Source: Mactra quadrangularis (lineage: Eukaryota; Mollusca; Bivalvia; Venerida; Mactridae). Taken from it: a stretch of DNA of 64,000 bases. Shown one piece after another: positions 1-11,539 of the stretch. The notes under the pieces are model-generated. The model had not been told where the DNA came from, did no database searches, and saw only the letters and a program-made list of their open reading frames with translations. The position numbers and the translations under genes were made by a program. The stretch spans positions 50,263,395 to 50,327,394 of the forward strand of contig CM046307.1 in assembly GCA_025267735.1 (NCBI GenBank). The letters are read 5' to 3'. How positions within the stretch are numbered: position 1 is the stretch's first letter; each line of letters opens with the position of its first letter.

Positions 1-260
1 AACAATTTGGGGGGGGGTATATTGCAGTCAGCTTGTCTGCACAATATCTTAGCACCGGATTTGATTCAAACTTCACTCATATACCTTGTATCAAGGCAGA
101 CTTGTGCATATCCAATTTTGGTTACATTCAATTGATTTAAGCTGAGTTATGGCCCTTTGATGAAAAAATATCGTCTGTTCATTTTCTCAGCTCCCACTTC
201 TTGACTAACCCTGTAGGAGGATATTTTGTCACATTCAGTGATAGGTCCAATTGTTTTTAA
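1..260 (+). mobile_element. V-family dispersed repeat, copy V1 (cut by window edge)
   Basis: Begins in a G-run followed by GGTATATTGCAG and then shares ordered blocks with the copy at 26950-27315: TTCTCAGC(A)CC, GATTCAAACTTCAC, GTGCATATCC, and GAGTTATGGCCCTTTGATGA. The 5' end lies outside the window. Non-coding. Family identity is by comparison within the window and by recall of similar repeats in molluscs. Confidence 0.6.
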
Positions 261-317
261 CCCACATTGTTTTAATTTGCTGCCCAAATAATTTCATTAT
301 AGTACTGATGTTCAGTG

Positions 318-535
318 TAAAAACCAAATGACCGAGTGGTTATGATGTCAGTCTGTTAGTCATTTGATAGCCAGATTGGCATTGGTTCATATCACATCCT
401 TAGCCTACCTTATTGTTTCCTTGTACAAGAAATTTATCCTACTAGTTCAGTACTGGGGGACCAGGAAGAAGACTCAAAAGTGATTAATTGAAGCTGAAAG
501 AACAAGTAAAATAAATTAGTATAAACTAAACTTTG
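318..535 (+). mobile_element. tRNA-derived SINE, T group, copy T1 (diverged)
   Basis: Starts with a box-A-like tRNA segment (GACCGAGTGGTTATGATG), as in tRNA-Ser/Leu, with a weak box B near 385. Next comes the central block TTTCCTTGTACAAGAAATTTA found in all T copies. It ends with CAGTACTGGGGGACC and AAAATAAATTAGTATA, the same tail as the copy at 26545-26750. Too diverged to be active. Confidence 0.6.
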
Positions 536-1135
536 AACCAAGATATGTGTATGGTTTTAAATGTTGCTTGTTCTTTTTAATTAGTTAGAGTCCTCCATTA
601 TGTTATAATACTAATGTTATATAATTTGATGAAAACAGTTTCATTATGAAAAAATTTGCTGAGTATTTTTTTTTCTATGAAAGTCTATTGTTGATTTTTC
701 TCTTATAAAGACTTTTCAAGGAAGCATAACAATTGGGCCTGTGAAAAACTAGTTACTTCTTGTAAATAAAAAAATGTTGTCAATTGATGCAGAACTCTTA
801 GCAAAAATTTTAGTTTCAGAATGAAAAACTGGTTTTCATAAGCAACCTGACATTTATTTCCCCTACAGGAAAGATTATTGAAATCAAACATAGTTAAATG
901 TACATAATGTAATGTATCAGTTATTCAACTTGTATTAAATGTTTAAAGTATTCTATATTTAGTCTATGATAAAATACATCAACTTTTTTACTCTCTAAAA
1001 GTTACATGTTACATTGTGTGACACATGGCATAAAGCCAGGAACTTATTTGAAGTAGAATGAACTTCAACACCACATTTAGAATGCACGATCAACAATGGC
1101 TCCTTTCACAGACATGCTTGATATACAGGATAATC
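536..1135. other. Unassigned AT-rich non-coding DNA
   Basis: No coding exon, RNA gene or repeat was recognised. The short minus-strand ORF at 703-891 is AT-rich, low in complexity and looks like chance. Confidence 0.5.
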
Positions 1136-1258
1136 TTAATGAGTTTATCACATACATTAACCCCTCTGATTTAAATCCTTACCATAGAATTTCTGTACTC
1201 ACTATCAAGTATTTAAGTAGGCTGAATTTATGTGTGCCCCCTACAGTAGAATAAAGTT
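1136..1258. mobile_element. P-family palindromic MITE, copy P1 (degenerate)
   Basis: Contains ACATTAACCCCTCTGATTTA in the left arm and a diverged right arm (AAGTATTTAAGTAGGCTGAAT, TGTGTGCCCCCTACAGTAGA). This is the arm order of the better-preserved copies at 16526 and 30897. It is the shortest and most decayed of nine copies. Confidence 0.55.
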
Positions 1259-1380
1259 AGCCAAAAACTGAGCTGTTTAGTCAATCCAACCATAAGGCTA
1301 ATATTGGCTACTGAATTTAGGAATCAAGATTGCAGTAGGGGTGAATGTATACAAGTTCCTAGCTACTTTTTATTGATGAA

Positions 1381-1545
1381 AGTCATTGCCTTAACCCATA
1401 AGCTGAACCAGGGCCAGGACTAGTGAAAATTGGTATAGACTAATGAGAATTATTTATTTCAAAAAGTTGAGCTTGGTGATAATACTGCCGTGCTTACACA
1501 ATAAATTAGACTAAAGTCCAGTGCTTGAGAGAATTTGAAATGATA
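1381..1545 (+). repeat. E-family dispersed repeat, copy E1
   Basis: Shares the blocks ATTGCCTTAACCCA, GGACTAGTGAAAATTGGT, GAGCTTGGTGATAATA and CAGTGCTTGAGAGAATTT with nine other places in the window. The family alternates GGGCTAGTGAAAAT and GGGCTAGTTGATAATTTTGC blocks and ends by returning to AAGGCAATGACTG. It is probably an old inverted-repeat transposon relic. Confidence 0.55.
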
Positions 1546-2412
1546 GTGATAGCAACTACAATTGCCATTCAATAAATAATGATTGTTTGTGTAATGTGTC
1601 TGGTATGGAACCTATGACTGGCCTTGTTGATCTGAGAACTACATTGGGATCAGACTAAGTTGCATAGATGAAAGTAGTCTGGTTTACCTGCCCCTTACCA
1701 CAATCAATATTGGGTAAGACAAAGGGAAATAATGGCTGCACACCCCACAGCATTATCAGGTTAGAACAATTTAAATTTCTTTTTATTTCTTCTTTATTTT
1801 GCATGAATATTTTCTGATGATGGTCAATTCGGTAGGAGTTCGGTCATTCAAAGTTGTTTTTTCTTTGTGCACTTAAGCTGCCATTATTCTGCTTTGCCTT
1901 TCATACTTTTACCCATCAAAGTACGACTGGGAACCAGACAAGGATGAAAGTACTGTCCTGACGTTCATGATATTTAACACCTAAGAAAGAGTTCAACTTC
2001 TATGTAAAACCTGCTGACATACTGAAAATTCAGAAATTTCAGGTTTTTGAAATTTTGACATTTCATCCCTAAAGTTGAATATTAGAATAGGAAAAAGAAA
2101 GTTTTGTTACTTCATGTCTCAGTTATATTGTTCTGTAAAATAACTGCACTACACAATGAAATAATTAACTCTTAATTAAACATTCTCTCTCTAGTCCTCT
2201 CATCCTCTCTCTCTCTTTGTCTTTATTGATTTTTAAAGTCTTCTAAAGATGGTTCATTTTGCTAATTAACTTTTACAACAACTGCTCAGAGGTTCATGTC
2301 TTGTAGAAACATGATATTGTGACATTTATCAAAGCATTTGTCACCTTAAATTTTCTGTAGGTTGAACTAGCCTGATTCATTGTAATATACTATAATATAA
2401 AGTAAGGGACAT
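1546..2412. other. Unassigned non-coding DNA with a short CT tract
   Basis: No gene or clear mobile element. A CT-rich microsatellite lies at about 2187-2218. Confidence 0.5.
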
Positions 2413-2705
2413 AACCCGGGTCGATAGCCCAGTTGGTAGTGTGCCGGGATTTGAAATATTGTGTCCCGAAGGGGTAATGGGTATAATCCCAAAATGGGAG
2501 GTTATACCCTTCCATGAAAATTTGACCATAATGTAAATTTTCCTCTATTGATTAGATAATATGGAGAAGTTTCTGGCCTTGTGGTAGGGTAGGTGAAAAG
2601 ACAAGGGTCCAGAAAAACTAAGTTAGGTGTGCTGGACGCCGTAAAATGACTTACATTGTGTTGACACAGCTTTAAACCCAGTAAAAAAAAGAAATCAAAG
2701 GACAA
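2413..2705 (+). mobile_element. tRNA-derived SINE, S group, copy S1
   Basis: The head resembles a tRNA with box A near 2423 (ATAGCCCAGTTGGTAGTGTG) and a decayed box B (GGGTATAATCCC). The body matches the copy at 20947: GTTATACCCTTCCATGAAAA, GGCCTTGTGGTAGGGTAGGT, GGTCCAGAAAAACTAAGTTA. The 3' end is GACGCCGTAAAATGACTTA followed by an A-rich tail. SINEs are transcribed by RNA polymerase III and moved by LINE machinery. An ORF on the opposite strand here is a shadow. Confidence 0.8.
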
Positions 2706-2877
2706 AATTATCAACTAGCTATAGCCTGACCATATAAAATAAGCAATTTTCACTTATTCAAAACTTAAGTCCCTTACTAAGGTCTAGTGAGTTAAAGCAG
2801 TTTGTGATACAAAGTGTCAACAAGATGATTTGTTTAATATTGTCTAAGATCTATAGCCTATTGTCCTATACCATAGT

Positions 2878-3000
2878 CAAGTCATCGACTTAACCCACTA
2901 GCACAAATCTCAAGACTTGCAAAAATTGGTTAAGGCTTGTGAAATTCACTTACTTTATATTTTATCCGGCTAATTAATAATTTTGCTCATGACTTTAAAA
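2878..3000 (+). repeat. E-family dispersed repeat, copy E2
   Basis: Blocks CGACTTAACCCACTAGC, TGCAAAAATTGGT and GGCTAATTAATAATTTTGCTC follow the order of the other E copies (compare 44130-44460). Confidence 0.5.
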
Positions 3001-3249
3001 CATTAGAAAACATTTTATAATCAGAATAGTAAGGTAGAATATTTTAGATGAAGACAGTTACATCTACAGTCTATGTGATGATAGTCTAACTTCATATCAG
3101 CTATATTTACATTGTGGGAGTATTTTTTATTAACATTTTAATATCTAAATATGTTTGATTCATACTTGAAAACTGTTTAAACTGAATACTGTGTTTTTCA
3201 TTTTAGAAACATGTGTTATGAAAAGTGTATGCTCAGTTTAAATCACGCC

Positions 3250-3280
3250 CACTCTCTCTTTCTCTCTCTTTCTCTCTCTT

Positions 3281-3346
<66 letters not shown>
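3250..3346. repeat. CT-dinucleotide microsatellite with CTTT interruptions
   Basis: About 95 bases of CT repeats, starting with four CTCTCTCTTT-type units and then pure CT. An ORF through it encodes only Ser/Leu/Phe repeats and is not a gene. Confidence 0.95.
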
Positions 3347-3349
<3 letters not shown>

Positions 3350-4205
3350 CCCTCTCGCTATTATTATATATTGGTTTTGTGACTTATGATATTTTCATGA
3401 CAAAGGGAGGTAACTACTGATTACTTTAAAAGGCAAATTTATGATCATCATGAAATATGGTATTTAGTTATTGCTTGCTCTTTGTATAAATTATACAACT
3501 GATATTTTGTGTAAAGGAACCTCTCTGTTATGACCTAAGCATAAAAGAAATATTTTAAGTGCTTTTATAAAAAAATGACAATGAAGACTTTATTTAAAGA
3601 GAACACACTTAGAATAAGCACATTGTTCCCTGTAGGCCTCTTTGTAAAGTATGTTTTCCCGATCTTGGTAGTACATAGTATTTATATTTTTGCTATGAAA
3701 ATTGATAAATTTTAACCAAATAAAATTTAATTGGTTTTGTGCTTTTAGCACCAAGGCTGTGATAAAACAAATTTAATCATCAGTTACACTTCAGCATGTA
3801 AAAGTGACTGGTATTTGTGTAATATTATAGGAGTCATGTTCAAAGGGTACCAGGTATATTGTATTTTGTTGTAGTATAAGTTTTATACAGAGTATTGGGA
3901 GATCATGATTATGTACTTGTATGTTAATATATTTGCTATAACATATATATGGCTTCTATCTATATTCCATATTTATATCAATGTAATATAATAGGGCTCT
4001 ATTCTGACAGATATAGAGCCCAACAATATAATAACCCTTTGAGTTCTGAGATTTAAAGAAAATAACTTTCATAGAAAAAGAGTTTGACAATTTTTGGGAT
4101 TCAGAAAATATAACCACTGCTAAGAGTAGCATCATTGAAGCCTTGCTACAATAACCCATAGGTCACTGTGATAAGACTTAAAAACTGTTGAAATAGTGGA
4201 TTAAT
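3347..4205. other. Unassigned AT-rich non-coding DNA
   Basis: No exon, RNA gene or repeat was recognised. The minus-strand ORF at 3956-4159 has no recognisable domain. Confidence 0.5.
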
Positions 4206-4465
4206 AGACCTAATCTGGAACTCAATTATATGGTTTTTTTCCATCTATGGGTAGGTAGACCTAATCTGGAAGTAAAATGTATGGGGTTTTCCGTCTATGG
4301 GTAGGCGGTACAAACAAAGTTTTTACATATTAATTATTACTGATGAACTTAGAAAGAAATAGGAAATAAATCTTATTGTTCTTTATTCACATTTTTTATT
4401 GTGATGGTGAAAGTTAATTTGTACTGCAGAGGAAACCCCAAATATTTGAATTCCAAATAAAGTCA
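4206..4465. mobile_element. D-family MITE, copy D1, with duplicated 5' end
   Basis: The left terminus AGACCTAATCTGGAA occurs twice, at 4206 and 4257, each followed by a TTTTCC(A/G)TCTATGGGTAGG block. The right terminus CAAATATTTGAATTCCAAAT is the inverted partner. The copy at 55416-55620 shows both ends clearly. Non-coding. Confidence 0.65.
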
Positions 4466-5704
4466 TTTGACCGTAAATTATTATGAAATTTATAAATTCC
4501 GTCTCAGTGATGTACAATATTGCTATTGAATATACAGTTCTTGGACAATTTACTAACTGATACATATCATAGTTTGTATATTATTGTAAACTAATATGTG
4601 ACGGTATATTAAAATATGACTGTACTATATATACAAAATGTACTATTATAAACTCTAACTTGCTTTCTATGTAATGTATACAATATACTATATTAATGGC
4701 ATAATTGTTGTAGCTTGAACAAAGTGACCTGAAATATGGAACATTTTTTCAGTATCATTTCTAATGATTATAGGTCATTACTTAAAGCTGAATTTGTATG
4801 GTTTCTTTTAACTGAAATCGATGAATCGTTTTGATTCATTCTTACAGCCATTGCCATTCATCCACATTATGGGGGTTTGGAATGGTTTTGGGTACCAAAA
4901 TTGGGTCTAAAGCTCTAACACCGTAGTTTTTATTCTGTCTCCTGTCTGTTTGAAGATGTTTGTAGATGAACTGAACCAACCTCACTAACTATTCAGAAAT
5001 TCAGATTATGTGACTTGTTTCCTTTATCATATTAAACTATTTTCATGTTGAAATTTATGTCATGTCTTGTCATTTAACATATTACACCATTCATCAAACT
5101 TTCACTTTTATAGTTTAAATACATTAAAACCTTACTTGATGTTCACCTGTACTAGTTTTAGTAGGGTTGCAAATCTTCAAGCATATTAACTATTATCTTG
5201 TATGGACAAATTAAAAATATCACTATTTTTATATCAAAGGGAGATAATATCTAACTTTTATTGAGTTTATCAAAAAAATGCAATAGAATGTTGTTTTGCT
5301 TTACTTTGTGTTTCATAGAAAAATTCAGCTTCTTTGAATACATTGTAAAATAAATGGAAATTACGTAAATAGATAAGTTGATGTAACTTTTTTTGCCTTT
5401 TATTGTTGAAGTTAATTTCGATCAACTAAAATGCAATAACTTTTTCTTTGTATTTTGTTTTGCGTGGTTGCTCAACACAAGTAAGACTGTATATTCCAGT
5501 ACCTGTGTATTAAAATGTTAAATGTTCATTTTAATTTCCTTCAATAAATAAATAGTATATATAAATGCAATATAAACTGTAATATGATAGTTTAAAACAA
5601 TACACTGTTATGTTTTATATATCTTTTGTTGTATAAAACAATGAAAGTGGAATCATGTTACTTAGAATTTAACCAATATTTGTGATATAAAGTAGCATAT
5701 TGTG
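4466..5704. other. Unassigned AT-rich non-coding DNA
   Basis: Very AT-rich and unique-looking. No splice-bounded open frame, RNA gene or repeat family was recognised. Confidence 0.5.
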
Positions 5705-5773
5705 GGCATAGTGCAAAACAGTCGTAACAATTAAAAAAAAATAGCGAGTAACGACCGTTTTGATCTAAGCCTG
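5705..5773. mobile_element. R-subfamily mini hairpin element, copy R1
   Basis: The left arm GTGCAAAACAGTCGTAAC pairs with the right arm GAGTAACGACCGTTTTG across a short A-rich loop. Related hairpins are at 10349-10412 and 48209-48275. The outer GTGCAAAAC is shared with the Q hairpins. Confidence 0.65.
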
Positions 5774-6044
5774 CGATATATTGTCCGAAGTTTTATTTAA
5801 GGTGAAAAATTTGTAAACATTATATGGAACTGGTGCATATCATTGAAAGGGTAATTATATGCAATAACAGACAGCATTATTTGTAGCTTATCAAATTATA
5901 GTGGTTCCACCCACCCTGAGTAATAAATTTAAGATTTCCCATTTTCTATTGTACTTGAATTTGAGTTTTTACTTACTCCAGGTGTATTTGTATTTTATTT
6001 AGTGTTAAGTTACTGTATGAAACTTAGTTAAATTTATTGTTCTT

Positions 6045-6284
6045 ATTGTTAAATTTTATTCCAACAGTCAGTGGCTCAGTTCTTGTTGTTTATTTCTTTA
6101 TTCAATCAGTAATAAAATAATTACTAACCCCACTGATTTAAATACTCAGTATTTTTTTGATAATCTCTGCACTTAAATTTGGATATTTTTTTTAAGTGAT
6201 CCTGAGTGCAGAAGTACTTTAGTGAGTATTTAAATCAGTAAGGTTAATGTATTCACAACTGACAGCTGTATAAAACTTGACAAT
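6045..6284. mobile_element. P-family palindromic MITE, copy P2
   Basis: The left arm (ATTGTTAAATTTTATTC, CAGTCAGTGGC, ACCCCACTGATTTAAATACT) is mirrored by the right arm (AGTATTTAAATCAGTAAGGT, CAACTGACAGCTG, TTGACAAT). The longer length (240 bp) comes from a roughly 40-bp insertion in the left arm after CAGTGGCTCA. No coding capacity. Confidence 0.8.
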
Positions 6285-6393
6285 ACTTAACCTCAAAAGT
6301 GTATTTGTATTACATCAAGTGTTGAAGTACTGACAGCAACTTGTTCATATTGTCTAAAGGCTTGCAGTGTTACATTGTTACATTGTTATAAAT

Positions 6394-6445
6394 ATGGATT
6401 TTATGAAATATTTCTCGGATTTTGTGGAAAGGTCAAATATAATTG
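6394..6445 (+). CDS. Possible first coding exon of the PHACTR gene (candidate)
   Basis: An ATG at 6394 has A at -3 and G at +4, a good animal start context, and an in-frame stop lies upstream at 6355. It opens 17 codons (MDFMKYFSDFVERSNII) plus one base, ending at a GTAAGA donor at 6446. The exon therefore ends in phase 1. The known PHACTR exon at 39254 starts with the last two bases of a codon, so the two would join cleanly as G+AT (Asp). PHACTR genes use alternative first exons with poorly conserved N-termini, so the lack of recognisable similarity is neither support nor refutation. Against it: the exon is short, the implied intron is 32.8 kb, and phase agreement alone has a one-in-three chance. 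No promoter was recognised upstream. It could be a chance ORF next to a cryptic donor. Confidence 0.3.
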
Positions 6446-6622
6446 GTAAGAATTTTGTTTTAGTATTTATAATGTTTTTGATATTTATGTTTTGTACATA
6501 TTGTATTACTTATGTATTTAATCCTCTTTGCTCCTGAGTCCTGATGCAGCATAAGGTCAGCTCAGAAAAGTTTCAAGGTGCGCTTTGGTCTTTGGCTTTC
6601 TTTTTCAGCTTCTCAATGATAA

Positions 6623-6780
6623 GCAGGCAGTGAAAACAGACTTTGTTACACATTATTGCTGAAAAGCTAGAATTGCAGATTTAATCCTTTTGTTCTTAGT
6701 GTGCATATTTTCATAGTCACTATAAAAGTTTGTTTGTACCGCAGGGGGAAACCCTAATGTTTGAATTCCAAATATAGTCT
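6623..6780. mobile_element. D-family MITE, copy D2 (left terminus lost)
   Basis: Matches the D3 interior (ACAGACTTTGTTACACATTA, TTGCTGAAAAGC) and its right terminus (TTTGAATTCCAAATATAGTC). The left inverted repeat seen at 55416 is missing or unrecognisable. Confidence 0.6.
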
Positions 6781-9684
6781 ATTGTGTTGTGACCAGATAT
6801 GATTGACTCATTTTGACTTTCATGGCTATGTAAATACTAAATTTTCCAAGTATTTAAGAAAAACAAAATAACTTTAGTTTACCTAGTAATCATTAGATTA
6901 AAAAAAACTAATGATTAATTTTAACTAAGTAATCATAAAATTAAGTGATGTTAGATTTATTCAAACTGTTTTGTAACTGAAGACAGACTTTCTTCAGTCA
7001 GTTCCATATATAGATGTTCATTCAATGTATGTGACATCACATCACGTCTTTCCATTACAGAACTGTAATATGAGCCACATTATTACATGTAATTTAAGTT
7101 CAATAGATTATAATATAATTGAAAATGTTGTGAAGCGTTAAGTAGTAATATTGTTTCTAATGAGACTGTTTTAACTTCAGTTTACATTGTGGAAAGTTGT
7201 TACCTTAGTTGTCTCTAAAAATGTGTAAGCATTTATTCCATGTTTAATTAATGTCCTTTAATGGTATTCACTTTTATTTTGCAGATAGAAAAATCTTAAT
7301 TATTGAAGCTTAGCTCGTTTATAAACAACAAGACATTTTAATGCATTTTTACCCAGGCTTCCTCTTCAGAATCAGTGCCCTAAGGTCTAAAATTGCTACT
7401 TTTAAGTTGAATTTGGTTTATTTCTTTATAAACAAAAACTTTCCTTATAAATGAAGTTGTTTTTGTGCACCTCACTCTCAAAAGATGTCTTGAACAAGTC
7501 CCAGAAGGTCAGGCACATTCTCCTATAATGTTGCTAGGGCTAAAAGGGAGTTTAGTGCCTTTCATCGCTAGAGAAAAAATTGGGGTCATTTGTGTCAGGC
7601 AAAAGGCTCAATATCATTGAGCGATAATATAGCATACTTTTAGGTTCTGAAGTTTGAGCACATCATTTTGGGGAAATACAACTGTCTAAAGTGGGAATTG
7701 GCTAAAAAATAGCTAAACATGCATTTTCTGCTATTTGACCCACCCCAGTATTGCCATGATAACCAGAATTTGGACTCAAATGAGTGTTTGTCACAATTAT
7801 TTACCTAGGTAGCACTCTTACAAATAAGTGACAAAGATAATTTAAAAAATCTTATAGCAAAATATGTTATAAGGGTCACCTTTGGCAAAGTGGAAACCAG
7901 TTATAGGTTAATACAAGTGTTACATACTGTTTTACAAGAAAGGACTTGGCCTAGCTGTTACAACACTAAGGACTGGTCATCATTGCCTGGTTGCTATGGT
8001 AACAGTAAAGTGTGACAATTGAATGTTTATTACAATATATTATTATATATATATGAACATTTGAAGTTGATCTTTGTCTAAGTTTCTAGCATCTTGTATA
8101 GTACTGATGTAATATGTTGAAAGGGGATGAAATCTCAGGTAAAATGTTTATAACTTTTTCCCTTTATCCCTTAGAAATTATTTATTGTTATCATTTGTTT
8201 TATATATTCCTGTTATTTTTCAGACTTTTGCCTTGTGTTCCAGTCTTTTGATTCCATTTCATGGTTTTCTTTGTGTATCAGAATATAAAAAACCTAAAAA
8301 ACTGAAACTGGACATTTTCATCATGGAGAATTCTAGTCCATGGCAAACATTTTTATGAATAAAATTTATCATCATCACCATCATTTCCATCATTCCATTC
8401 TTGTGTATTATACAAGCTATATGAAATGTTGAACCAGGCAGTCCAACAATTTGTTGTCAAACTACTAAAATTTCTGAAAGGTCATTTCGCTTTATTCATC
8501 TCAGTTCTCAGTTTTATAATGCAAAAGTCAGCCCCTCCCCCCACCCCAAAAAAATCTGCTGTAATTTGTTTGGTATGGAATCTGCAAGTAGTTTCATCAG
8601 TATGTAAAAAGTGATTCAAACATATTGTCTGTTGCAACAGACACAATAATGTCTAAACTCTAGACACCTGAAAAATGAACTATCTATTTTTTACATGAAA
8701 CCAAATCACTGATAAGTAAACAGGAGAATGGAGTGTAAAGATGTTTTCATGGTCTAAGTATAGAATGATTGTATCAAATCATCAGTATCGGTCTTATCTG
8801 AACTGTAAAATATTGGGTCAGAGTTGATGACTTTGAATGACATCTAAATAGTGGCGTTTTGCTTGTTTCTCAACTCAAGCACACAGGTGAAGTACAATAA
8901 ATGTGCTTGAATGGTAACCTCATACTAAAGATCACTGAAGGATACTAAAGATTACCTTTTAAAATTCTGGTTCCCTTGAGCAAAGTCAAAGCTTATTTCT
9001 ATTAAATAAAAAAGAAATTACATCAATCTGTTACATGTATTAACATGTATAAAGAAAGTCATTGCTTCAGACTCAGTGCTTTGCCTTTTCTTTGTGTTTC
9101 ATAGAAAAATTCTGACATTAGAGTGATAGTTTATAAAACAATGTTTGGTTCAAGTTTTATTAGAAACTACTGAACGATTACTTCAAATTGTTTGTGATGA
9201 TAACCTCTGTAGGATTTAGTTAATGGCAAAAATTATATGTAATGAAAAGGGAGATAATTTGTATCAGCATAGTTTCATTAAAATATTGATTTTGTTGAGT
9301 TATTTCCCTTTGTGTATGTTTTTTTTTGGACCATATAACATCTGAAGTTACCAAGGAGTCTTTATTGAGGCTAGAATTTACCTTATGCCAATTTACAGCC
9401 ATTAATAGTTTTAAAAGTCATGATAAGTTGTTACCAAAAATTTTCAAACAATCTTTTTCAAACTTAACAACATGTTTAATATTTTTCATGAATAGGTTTG
9501 TAAAACAACATTCTGTTGCTAAATTTTTTTAAAACTTTCAGTGAATGTTAGTTATTATCTCCCTTTGATTTTAAAATAGGGATATTTTTAATTTGTTCAT
9601 ACAAGATAATAGTTAATATGATTTGAAATTCAGACATGTTGAAACATTAACATAGGTGAAAGTTACAGTAATAATACAGTTCAA
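6781..9684. other. Unassigned non-coding DNA (about 2.9 kb)
   Basis: Held to be intronic only if the 6394 exon is real. No conserved exon was found. Small ORFs at 8426, 9220 and 9326 have no recognisable domain. A short CATCAC/CATCATT-type tract lies near 8368-8396. No clear mobile element was recognised. Confidence 0.5.
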
Positions 9685-9754
9685 GGGTTTCCCGTAAGAC
9701 TGTAGTAACATGCTCTTTTACTCAATGCACTTACTACAGTCTTGTGGGCAACCC
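9685..9754. other. Isolated 70-nt perfect-arm hairpin (miRNA-like or mini MITE)
   Basis: The left arm (GGGTTTCCCGTAAGACTGTA then GTAA) can pair over about 24 bases with the right arm (TTACTACAGTCTTGTGGGCA then ACCC), with few mismatches and a loop of about 22 bases. I saw no second copy in the window, unlike the Q/R hairpins. Size and stem length would fit a pre-miRNA, but I do not recognise a known miRNA, and a lone inverted-repeat element is equally likely. Confidence 0.45.
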
Positions 9755-10348
9755 TCATACTGATTTCAGTATTTTACATTGTATATATGTTTTTTCTGTG
9801 TTTTGAATGGAGATGTCAGTATCTTTTAAAAAAAACTTTCAAGTTATGCCCATGCATTAGTAATATGATGCACAAAATGAGAAATTGTCTCTGGTCATAA
9901 AAATAGTTATGTTTTTTGGGGAAATTCTGCCATAAATGATATTAAATGAAAGTAAATTTGATGTAAATTTTAATACTAAGATAAAACCTACTGTTAATAG
10001 AGATAAAATCTTGTAATTACTTAATGGAGTTAACATTAAAACTTAGATATATATTTATTTTACTTATCTTGTTTTATCTGTCACCAGTTTTAAAAGCTGA
10101 CGAAATTCAGCCTGCATTTTCTTCATGCAAAAAAAAACACTCTCAAAAAATGTTACTTTAGTTTTACATTTAACATTTATACATGTAATTATGTCTGGGA
10201 CAAAAGAACATGTTAATGGAATGTAGAATGTTGTATAAATTATGTAGACATTTTATTTATTAGAGATTACCTGAGCACATTGTATGATAGAAGTGGTGAC
10301 ATCTACATTCAGTCACATAGTTAATCCCAGTCTTATTTATCTAGCAGT
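9755..10348. other. Unassigned AT-rich non-coding DNA
   Basis: No gene, RNA or repeat family recognised. Confidence 0.5.
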
Positions 10349-10412
10349 CTTAGAACAAAACAGTTGTAACTCAATGTATAAAAAAGTGAGTTACGACGGT
10401 TTTGCACTAATC
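10349..10412. mobile_element. R-subfamily mini hairpin element, copy R2
   Basis: Left arm AACAAAACAGTTGTAACTCA and right arm TGAGTTACGACGGTTTTGCA fold on each other with a loop of about 14 bases. Same family as 5705 and 48209. Confidence 0.7.
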
Positions 10413-11204
10413 CTGTGATTTGTGTTTAAGGCCTCATTATCAGAAGTAAAACAATTATCTGTTTCAAAAACCTCTTGTGATTTTTAAAAAAAAATTTAGC
10501 ATGTTTTGGCATTATCAAGACCATCTCTAACAAAGGTTAATTGTGTGGCTCTTGACCATCAATGATATGGACATGGTCAAAATATGGTTAATATCATGGT
10601 CAATTTATAACTACAATTTTTTATGGCAAATGATGGACATTTCATTGATCACCATGGTTAACATGGTCATCCCTGATATGGCTATGGTCATAAATGCTGG
10701 AAATTTGGATTTTAGGGTGTCCTTTTTTTGTTACAGTAGTTTCCCTTTGACAAATTTAATTGTGATTGTATTATTCTTTTAGTGTTTCAATACCATACAA
10801 TACTTAGGAGTATGGTTTTATGATGTATTAAATTTATTATTGTTTTAGGGTTGGTATACTATAAACTCATGGGGTATGGTTTCACAATGTATTGATTTTA
10901 GGCTATAGCCTTGTAAGATGGTACTTTAAGGCTCTTACTATCCACTATTGTCTTATGTAAGCTGATTATATCTCAATGATATAAATCTTGATATTATATT
11001 GATTTTGTCTTCTAACTTGTCCAAGTCTTAATTTCATACTACAATCAGGGAATTTAACATTGTACAATGACTGTTGAGCACATGCTGAAGCAGGCTCTCT
11101 TTATGTTATGGGTTTTGATTTGTTCCCTACATATGGAACTTCTCTGTTTTTTATTCATTCCTTTTCCCCTATATTTTTGAGCTTTTGTCCAGTTTTTGAT
11201 GTGG
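10413..11204. other. Unassigned DNA with scattered ATGGTCAA motifs
   Basis: Between about 10550 and 10690 the motif ATGGTCA and its reverse complement TGACCAT recur six or so times at irregular spacing, probably a decayed repeat. Further on, ATACCATAC / GTATGG motifs recur at 10787-10880. No exon was recognised. The ORF at 10543-10782 is read through this repetitive stretch. Confidence 0.45.
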
Positions 11205-11330
11205 GCTTAGGTATTGAGAGGTCCTTGGTTGGAACTCCACCAAAGGCATTGATAATTTCCTTAAGCAAGCTGTTCTGCTCCATCCAGGTGTAAATGGATT
11301 TCTTATCTCCAGATTCAACTTATCTGTTAT
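11205..11330 (+). mobile_element. SINE fragment, T group, copy T2
   Basis: Keeps GAGAGGTCCTTGGTTGGAAC (decayed box B region), AATTTCCTTAAGCAAGC and CCAGGTGTAAATGGAT, in the order seen in the copies at 29090 and 61008. The 5' tRNA head and 3' tail are missing or unrecognisable. Confidence 0.6.
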
Positions 11331-11539
11331 TATCTGTTGTTATCCTTTGTGTTATGTTCTGGTATAATGAATTGTTAAATCACTGAGACAATTAAAATTT
11401 TGGACAGGAAATTCATTAGACGTTATTTTAACAATAAAATAATTTAACATGTTTTGTTCATTGTAATTTCTAGAAGAAAATATGATATATGATGAGGGCT
11501 ATTACTTGACTAAACTTGAGAAAGTTTTTGTTAGCCATC

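Noticed and set aside
8090..8140. Exon between TTTCTAG and CAG-GTAAAA
   Set aside because: All frames are closed and the body is only 51 bases; the splice signals are weak.
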